From: Mytilus galloprovincialis
Lineage: Eukaryota; Mollusca; Bivalvia; Mytilida; Mytilidae
DNA: 64,000 nt
Reading direction: 5' to 3'
NCBI RefSeq assembly: GCF_965363235.1
Contig: NC_134850.1
Location: 34,755,102 to 34,819,101 of the forward strand
The notes below the pieces were generated by a model. That model had not been told where the DNA came from, did no database searches, and worked only from the letters and a program-made list of their open reading frames with translations. Shown piece by piece: positions 60,301 to 64,000 of the stretch (position 1 is the stretch's first letter; each line of letters opens with the position of its first letter). Made by a program: the position numbers and the translations under genes.

Positions 60301-60325
60301 AGATGACCCCCATGTTACCCCTTGA
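42358..60325 (+). CDS. AGTRAP: AGTRAP homologue (type-1 angiotensin II receptor-associated protein)
   Basis: Seven exons: 42358-42384, 46149-46183, 47605-47719, 55490-55583, 58001-58040, 59433-59554 and 60213-60325. All introns are GT..AG and all joins keep frame, giving 181 aa (human 159). Exon 1 encodes MNPSSVSLK, the same nine-codon length as human MELPAVNLK. Hydrophobic segments lie near residues 9-24, 36-50, 57-79 and 104-123. Similarity to human AGTRAP is recognisable at NESVDAVFM, the RF.LGM junction and the LILKPVTAILLYR helix. The polar C-terminal tail ends DDPHVTP. The vertebrate protein is an ER/Golgi and endosomal multi-pass protein that binds the AT1 receptor tail; molluscs lack a clear renin-angiotensin system, so the ancestral role is probably wider trafficking. 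Intron 3 (7.8 kb) holds an LTR element. Exon 1 is short and was placed by similarity and phase. Confidence 0.9.
42806..42826. repeat. (TCTG)n microsatellite in AGTRAP intron 1
   Basis: Five units of TCTG or TGTC within a diverged dispersed repeat running to about 43230. The rest of 42385-43660 shows nothing else. Confidence 0.7.
43663..44107. mobile_element. 445-bp MITE with GGGGACGAAGT ends
   Basis: Inverted ends GGGGACGAAGT (43663-43673) and ACTTCGTCCCC (44097-44107). The body includes ACCGTAACGTTTCCGATTTT and a TGACGTCA-like site near 43788. No coding frame. Confidence 0.75.
44316..44359 (-). ncRNA. Decayed hammerhead ribozyme motif
   Basis: The minus strand reads CTGATGA (44351-44345), stem II AGGTAAATCCA, then GAGA in place of the obligatory GAAA, then AGCGCTTC. 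Stem I GCGTTC pairs imperfectly with GATGC. The core change should abolish cleavage. Confidence 0.65.
45377..45420 (-). ncRNA. Hammerhead ribozyme motif with intact core
   Basis: The minus strand reads GAGCGTTC (stem I, 45420-45413), CTGATGA (45412-45406), stem II AGGTAAATCCA, GAAA (45394-45391), palindromic stem III AGCGCT, UC, then TGACGC as the other half of stem I. The base pair next to the cleavage site is C.U, a mismatch. It belongs to the same repeat as 44316-44359 and adjoins another repeat at 45283-45345 (CTGATGATACCCTTGGGACT). Confidence 0.7.
46184..47604. other. AGTRAP intron 2
   Basis: No gene visible. The 3' part holds a MITE (47318-47547). Confidence 0.5.
47318..47547. mobile_element. 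TACTGTAAATTC MITE, copy 2
   Basis: Ends TACTGTAAATTCAGAAAT and TTTTTAAATTTACAGTA, with CGCAATAATAAAA near the right end. Same family as 10969-11178. Confidence 0.7.
47852..49354 (-). repeat. 3' LTR
   Basis: 1503 bases, matching 51858-53362 almost base for base. The plus-strand frame MYSIRPYKN.. in each LTR is a non-coding coincidence. Confidence 0.9.
49355..49365 (-). other. Polypurine tract
   Basis: The minus strand reads AGAGGGGAGGA directly before the 3' LTR TGTAGCAG, the expected place for plus-strand priming. Confidence 0.8.
49444..49815 (-). pseudogene. Pol C-terminal-like tail in the LTR element
   Basis: The frame contains TRPQRERKPPAYLKDYV, which resembles the proline/arginine linker after the integrase core in Gypsy-type Pol proteins. 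It overlaps the gag frame in a different phase. The most economical reading is an internal deletion joining gag to the end of pol. Confidence 0.45.
49566..50012 (-). CDS. Gag-like nucleocapsid protein with CCHC zinc knuckle
   Basis: Starting at MEPTEYQPD (the frame is open further upstream to 50078), it has an arginine-rich run (RRRRRRRNRR) and then CYRCGQAGHLAFAC, a canonical CX2CX4HX4C knuckle for RNA packaging. The C terminus is His-rich. It is much shorter than a complete Gag, with no matrix or capsid domain recognised. It is the only convincing coding sequence in the element. Confidence 0.7.
   Translation of the reverse strand: MEPTEYQPDTQQQYGSIGSSHRRRRRRRNRRQRPYWDNDYYQPVQHAYPPAPTSTFQPREPIICYRCGQAGHLAFACCVRLDHSRRAYSYQQINMEDRAFAYQHHHHRDNDSVVYCRHHHDIHQLLDPRENANHQLISRTTSPRPNRP
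50079..51835. other. Non-coding interior of the LTR element
   Basis: About 1.75 kb between the primer binding site and gag, AT-rich and full of stops. No protein motif on either strand. It may hold a packaging signal, but nothing specific is visible. Confidence 0.6.
51836..51853 (-). other. Primer binding site
   Basis: The minus strand reads TGGCGCCCACGTAGGGAC four bases after the 5' LTR. TGGCGCCC..GGGAC is the pattern of lysine-tRNA-primed elements. Confidence 0.8.
51858..53362 (-). repeat. 5' LTR
   Basis: 1505 bases; the extra TA against the other LTR is near 52331. The near identity implies a recent insertion. Confidence 0.9.
53480..54545 (-). pseudogene. Frameshifted Penelope-like RT fragment (family 2)
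   Basis: From 54545 down, the minus strand shows GIPTGTNCAPLIADLF, a catalytic YLDD (in TYRYLDDIFSSNN), CPFLDLDI, then after a frameshift near 54165 FPFLDGDVPLAPSY and a basic tail to 53713. It is same-family as 40419-40718, sharing 3' flank 53500-53585. The N-terminal half of RT is missing. Intron 3 of AGTRAP. Confidence 0.8.
54796..55239. mobile_element. 444-bp MITE with GGTCCGAGACCACAATT ends
   Basis: Left GGTCCGAGACCACAATT and right AATTGTGGTCTCGGCCC form inverted ends. A minus-strand frame inside is not convincing. Confidence 0.8.
55584..56860. other. AGTRAP intron 4, first part
   Basis: Contains a 12-base inverted pair AAACGTAGTAGA (56549-56560) and TCTACTACGTTT (56713-56724) about 150 bases apart. 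No gene. Confidence 0.4.
56861..57048 (+). repeat. Retroelement tail, family C
   Basis: 'taaaattgagaatggaaatg' then 'gtcaaagagacaacaacccg', shares its left end with 32913 and extends into AACAGGTCTTCAATGCAGCG. Probably a truncated retroelement 3' end. Confidence 0.6.
57104..57169. repeat. 17-base perfect inverted repeat
   Basis: GCACTTGTTTCTATCCA (57104-57120) and its complement (57153-57169), separated by 32 bases. It can form a strong hairpin. No family assigned. Confidence 0.8.
58352..58790 (+). repeat. Retroelement 3' tail, family A (long copy)
   Basis: From AAAAGAAGATGTGGTATGAT to 'aactcatcagatggacaaaa', collinear with 39747-40180. AGTRAP intron 5. Confidence 0.8.
58838..59057. mobile_element. 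TACTGTAAATTC MITE, copy 3
   Basis: Ends TACTGTAAATTCAGAAATTA and TTTCTGAATTGACAGTA. AGTRAP intron 5. Confidence 0.75.
59653..59818. mobile_element. 166-bp MITE with ATGCCCCAC ends
   Basis: ATGCCCCAC and GTGGGGCAT inverted ends. The body has TTTTCTGGTCTGTTCCAAC. AGTRAP intron 6. A decayed relative may lie around 42786-43230. Confidence 0.65.
59895..60050 (+). repeat. Retroelement 3' tail, family B
   Basis: 'ataggaagatttggtatatg' then 'tgccaatgagaaaactcttt' and 'aaaccattataggtaaaag'. Just upstream of the last AGTRAP exon. Confidence 0.65.
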
Positions 60326-62860
60326 TTCAGCTGATCTCCATACATTTAATGGCTTTTTGTGCAATAAATAATGAACATTCATCACTTATATTTTGCTCTA
60401 CACTGTAGAACTACTGCAAAGAAATATATGTTATTTTGAAAAAATGTATGAGGTACGGTTGTTTATTGTATACCCCGGTATGTAAAATGATATGAGGAAA
60501 AATATTCTCAAAAATGCTTCTCAAAAAAATTGTGACTAAACAAGATATTGGTGAATAAGAGGGAAGGGGAGGATATAACACAATACCTATCTATCTAGTC
60601 CTTATTATGCCTGGATGCACATAGGACAAGGAATAATACCAAAGGCATGTATTTATTATAAACCAACAGTTTCTTGGTTATTTAAAAATCCATGGTTGTT
60701 ATATTTGAATGTTATAGTCACAATTGATATCGGGTAGGGTGTAATACTTACAATTTCTTCAATTCCTTTGTTGATAGTGTGAACTTGGTTGTGCATGATT
60801 GGTATTGATGCTGAGAATTTTTCAAATTTGTGGTTTTGTATTTAGATCACAATATGAGATTAATATTCAGACATTTTATTGATCCAGAATTTTTTACGCT
60901 TCTTTGATTTTAAATGAAAAACAATACAGCAGAACACTTTAAATTTATTTCATTAGAAAAATTTAATAACATGAGAAAGTTCAGACAGAAAACAACCATA
61001 TCTTTGCAATTGTTGATTAAAACGATCAAGGGACCAAAAAAATATTATATTAGTTTTTACAGTTTCTTGAAATGTTACTTATTGATAATGTTATAAATTA
61101 TTGTGAGTTTTTATTTTTGTTAAAACTGTTCAGTCACAATATGATAGTTAAAATATCATGATAGTAAAAATATCATTGTAAAAAATCTTAATTTATAGTA
61201 ATTCATTTGAAATTTTTTAAATCAGGTACTGTACATTCAGAAATTATTGCGTACGTTTATTATTGCGATTTTGTCATTTTAGGCTGAAATGCTATTTTAA
61301 TTTTTGCGATATTGAGAAAAAATCCTGTTTAATTCATATAAAAAATTTCAAAATGTGAGTCTAAATTATTGTGATTAAAACCCTGTTGCATTTTTCCCAA
61401 TAATAAAATCTACGCAATAATTTCTGAATTTACAGTATTAAGATATGGTTTATTCAAACATTCCATTATTTTATATTGTGTTACATTAAAAAGGCTGGAA
61501 CTAGTATACAATCTGGTTGTGAATTATTAAAATTTTATTAAAGTAAATTTGGTCAGTAGATCTGGCTTTATCTATATGTATATAGGTAATTTTGAATGAC
61601 ATAATTTTAGTGGTGTTTTTTCATATTTTTTTTCTTCATCAAATTCATTTATTATTTGGTAGCTAGTTTAATTATGATAGAAATGATTTAGAACTATTGA
61701 TTGTATGTTGTTTAATGCCCAATAGAAAATATAACAGACACTTTCAAGACACTTTGTTTTAATAAACATACTCTTGATACAGGTGGTTTAAAAAAAAAGT
61801 ACTTAAAATCATTGAGTCAAATAAGAGTTCTATTTATCCCGAGAGAGGGGGAGTATTCATCTTTATCCAGGGAAAATAGATTTAAACATTGGAATATTTT
61901 GGAACTCCAACTCATTTGTATTCTTCACTTCAGTTTTAAAAATATCTATTATAAAACATTTCATGTTCGCAATGTTAAATTGGTTATTCAAATGGCCTCA
62001 ACTTAAAGTTCAAGTTTCATGACTGAAAAATTATAAGTCTTCATTAAACCATAACATTTTAGTCCCTATAGGAATAGTAGAAATAAAAAAAAAATGTTTT
62101 GGCCGACATCTGTCAAAGTCTTCAAGTAATTTTGTATGTGCAGTTCAACATGATATTTTTTTTAAAAGTATACATGAGGGATATTTATCACTTTAGCAAG
62201 GAAATTCATGTTCTGAATAGTATTGCACTAATATTGACCTGAGTAGTATATCCTATTAATCCCTGAGGAAAGAATAGAATCTTTAAAACGGAGACCAGTA
62301 AAAATATAGGAAAATATGGCATTTGGTTTACAGTATATTATATAATTCATACTACATATTATAAGTTTGAATAGTGCGTGCTTGATTGATTGATTGATTG
62401 TTTCTTAATGCTGACTTAGCACAAAATGACTGGATCATGGTTTGGTAAAATGAAAATGATTTATGATCCGAAATAGGGAAATGATTTGAAGTTATATTTA
62501 CACAATTTATTATGTTCATGTACATGTGAAATGATAGCTTTTACACTATATATTTTGCTCTTACATTCCAATCAGATTTAATTATAAACATTTTTATGTA
62601 TTTATTTAGTCAGTAGGACACATTCATTACAATATTTATATTTATGATTGTTTATGTGAATTAAAAAATTAATTCTAAATATTCCTTTTGTGCTGTTTTA
62701 TTGTTTTCTTATATTACAATTTCCGGAATTATAAATCTTTGACCACATAATTGCCAATTGACTGTTGTAGAGTTGTTGCCCTTAAATGTTGATTTGTCCC
62801 AAATTTAGTGTTCATAAATATTGTCTTGACAATTAAAATGGAAAAATGAAAATAAACCTT
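60326..62860 (+). other. AGTRAP 3' UTR and downstream DNA
   Basis: AATAAA occurs at 60363-60368 and near 62851-62856, so the end of the transcript is uncertain. A MITE sits at 61227-61437. No other gene is visible to the window end. Confidence 0.4.
61227..61437. mobile_element. TACTGTAAATTC MITE, copy 4
   Basis: Collinear with 10969-11178 over its full length, including TTTTTGCGATATTGAGAAAA and AATCCTGTTTAATTCATATA. Confidence 0.8.
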
Positions 62861-63224
62861 ATGAAAATAGTGCATACAAAGTGCTTTTTATTGATTTACC
62901 TTGATCACAAAGGCACACACTGAAATTTTAAAACCAAAGTTTATAAACACTTGGATATGACAGGAGTTATATGACTAAAAGAGACTGAAAATAAAAATCA
63001 AATTAATCACTGGTGAACTTTATCTGATATATAAATGAAGTAATCAAATCTATGTCAAGTCACTAATCTTTGTCAATTTCTCAGATCTGTGGCCTGTGAT
63101 GTCATGACTCGCAAACCTGTGGCCTCTTGTCCAGCCTTAAATCTGTATGATTTCTTTAGGTCTGTGTCTCTTTATTGATTGCAATCCGTGTCATGTCATA
63201 AGGTAGAAATTTTCAACTTAGTTG

Positions 63225-64000
63225 GAAAGGGCTTGATTTACAAAATCACAAAAAATCAACTTAAAAGAAAAAACGAAAAACAAATTACTGATCTAAAAGT
63301 AATCATATTTCTGTTTAAACGTTAACATTTGGACTTTAAATGCTTCATAAGTTATTGAACGACACCACCCCCCCCCCCCCAAAAAAAAAAACCGAACCAC
63401 AAACAAACACTCACTCAAAAAAACAAAAGGATTTGATTTATGTTTATGTGTACTATCCAACATAGTTATGTATGAGTTTTATCCAAAAAAATAATGAAAG
63501 GCTTGATTAGCCAAATAAACACAAATAACAAAAATCTACTAACAAGAAAGACAAAGGAAACAAATTACTGATCTATAAAAAAGGGACGAAAGATACCAGA
63601 GGGACAGTCAAACTCATAAATCGAAAATAAACTGACAAAGTCATGGCTATAAGTAACCATCTTTCTGTTTTAACGTTAACATTTGAACGTAAAGGCTTCA
63701 TAATTTATTTAATGACCCCTACGTACAAAAAAAAAAAAAAAATCAAAAAGAAAATGTTGACTAGTTCAGAGCACCTTAATGGATCATAATCTCGTTTTAT
63801 ACAGTCGTAATGTAAATGTTTAGTTTCTGTGTATCTATTATCTAAAATAGTAATGAATGTGTTTTATTCAAATAATAATGAAAGGGATTAACCAAATCGA
63901 CACAAATCACAAAAATCTACTAACAAAAAAAGACAAAAGACACAAATTACTGATCTTAAAGTAATCATCTTTCTGTTTTAACGTAAACATTTGAATGTAA
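63225..64000. repeat. Tandem array at window end, units about 290 bp
   Basis: Three units share ACAAATTACTGATCT (near 63280, 63561, 63943) and 'ctttctgttttaacgttaac'. The second unit carries an extra 70-odd bases (63579-63650). The array continues past the window. Confidence 0.75.
63579..63650 (+). repeat. Truncated tail of the 4570-7062 Penelope-like element
   Basis: AAAAAAGGGACGAAAGATAC to CATGGCTA matches the 3' terminus of the element in deaminase intron 2 (4570-4640). Neighbouring tandem units show the uninterrupted site (CTGATCTAAAAGTAATCAT). Confidence 0.8.

Overview
The window is AT-rich, intron-rich eukaryotic DNA dense with transposable elements. The repeat families (PLE-type tails, hammerhead-bearing repeats, word-iterated inverted-repeat elements, a tRNA-derived SINE) and the divergence of the host proteins from vertebrate ones suggest a bivalve mollusc, most likely a mussel such as Mytilus. 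The species is inferred from recognised repeat style, not from a database match.

Three host loci can be read exon by exon. (1) Two tandem, same-strand cytidine deaminase genes lie at 1828-10958 (copy 1) and 14902-21344 (copy 2). Both have five exons with identical intron phases. Copy 2 is intact (143 aa). Copy 1 has lost the AG of its exon 4 acceptor and may be a pseudogene or use a cryptic acceptor. (2) A minus-strand gene at 37474-27616 encodes a basic, serine-rich protein with a C-terminal coiled coil. I do not recognise the family, and two of its exon joins do not fit in phase. (3) A complete seven-exon AGTRAP homologue (AT1 receptor-associated protein, 181 aa) runs on the plus strand from 42358 to 60325.

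Much of the rest is mobile DNA. Copy 1 intron 2 holds a Penelope-like element with a long open RT frame. AGTRAP intron 3 holds a 5.5-kb LTR element with nearly identical 1.5-kb LTRs, a primer binding site, a polypurine tract and a gag zinc knuckle, but almost no pol. Fragments of a second Penelope-like family lie at 39747-40718 and 53480-54545. The first of these shows that many scattered 'GAAGATGTGG' repeats are truncated 3' tails of such an element. Hammerhead ribozyme motifs occur at 22839-22882 and 45377-45420, with a decayed relative at 44316-44359. At least seven inverted-repeat elements consist of one short word iterated in both orientations. The two deaminase copies serve as filled and empty sites for one another, so several insertions can be placed after the duplication.

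The host genes do not form a pathway; they are independent neighbours. Long stretches (12312-14235, 23670-27600, 31430-32900, 41030-42350, 60326-63200) show no gene beyond possible UTR or intron sequence.
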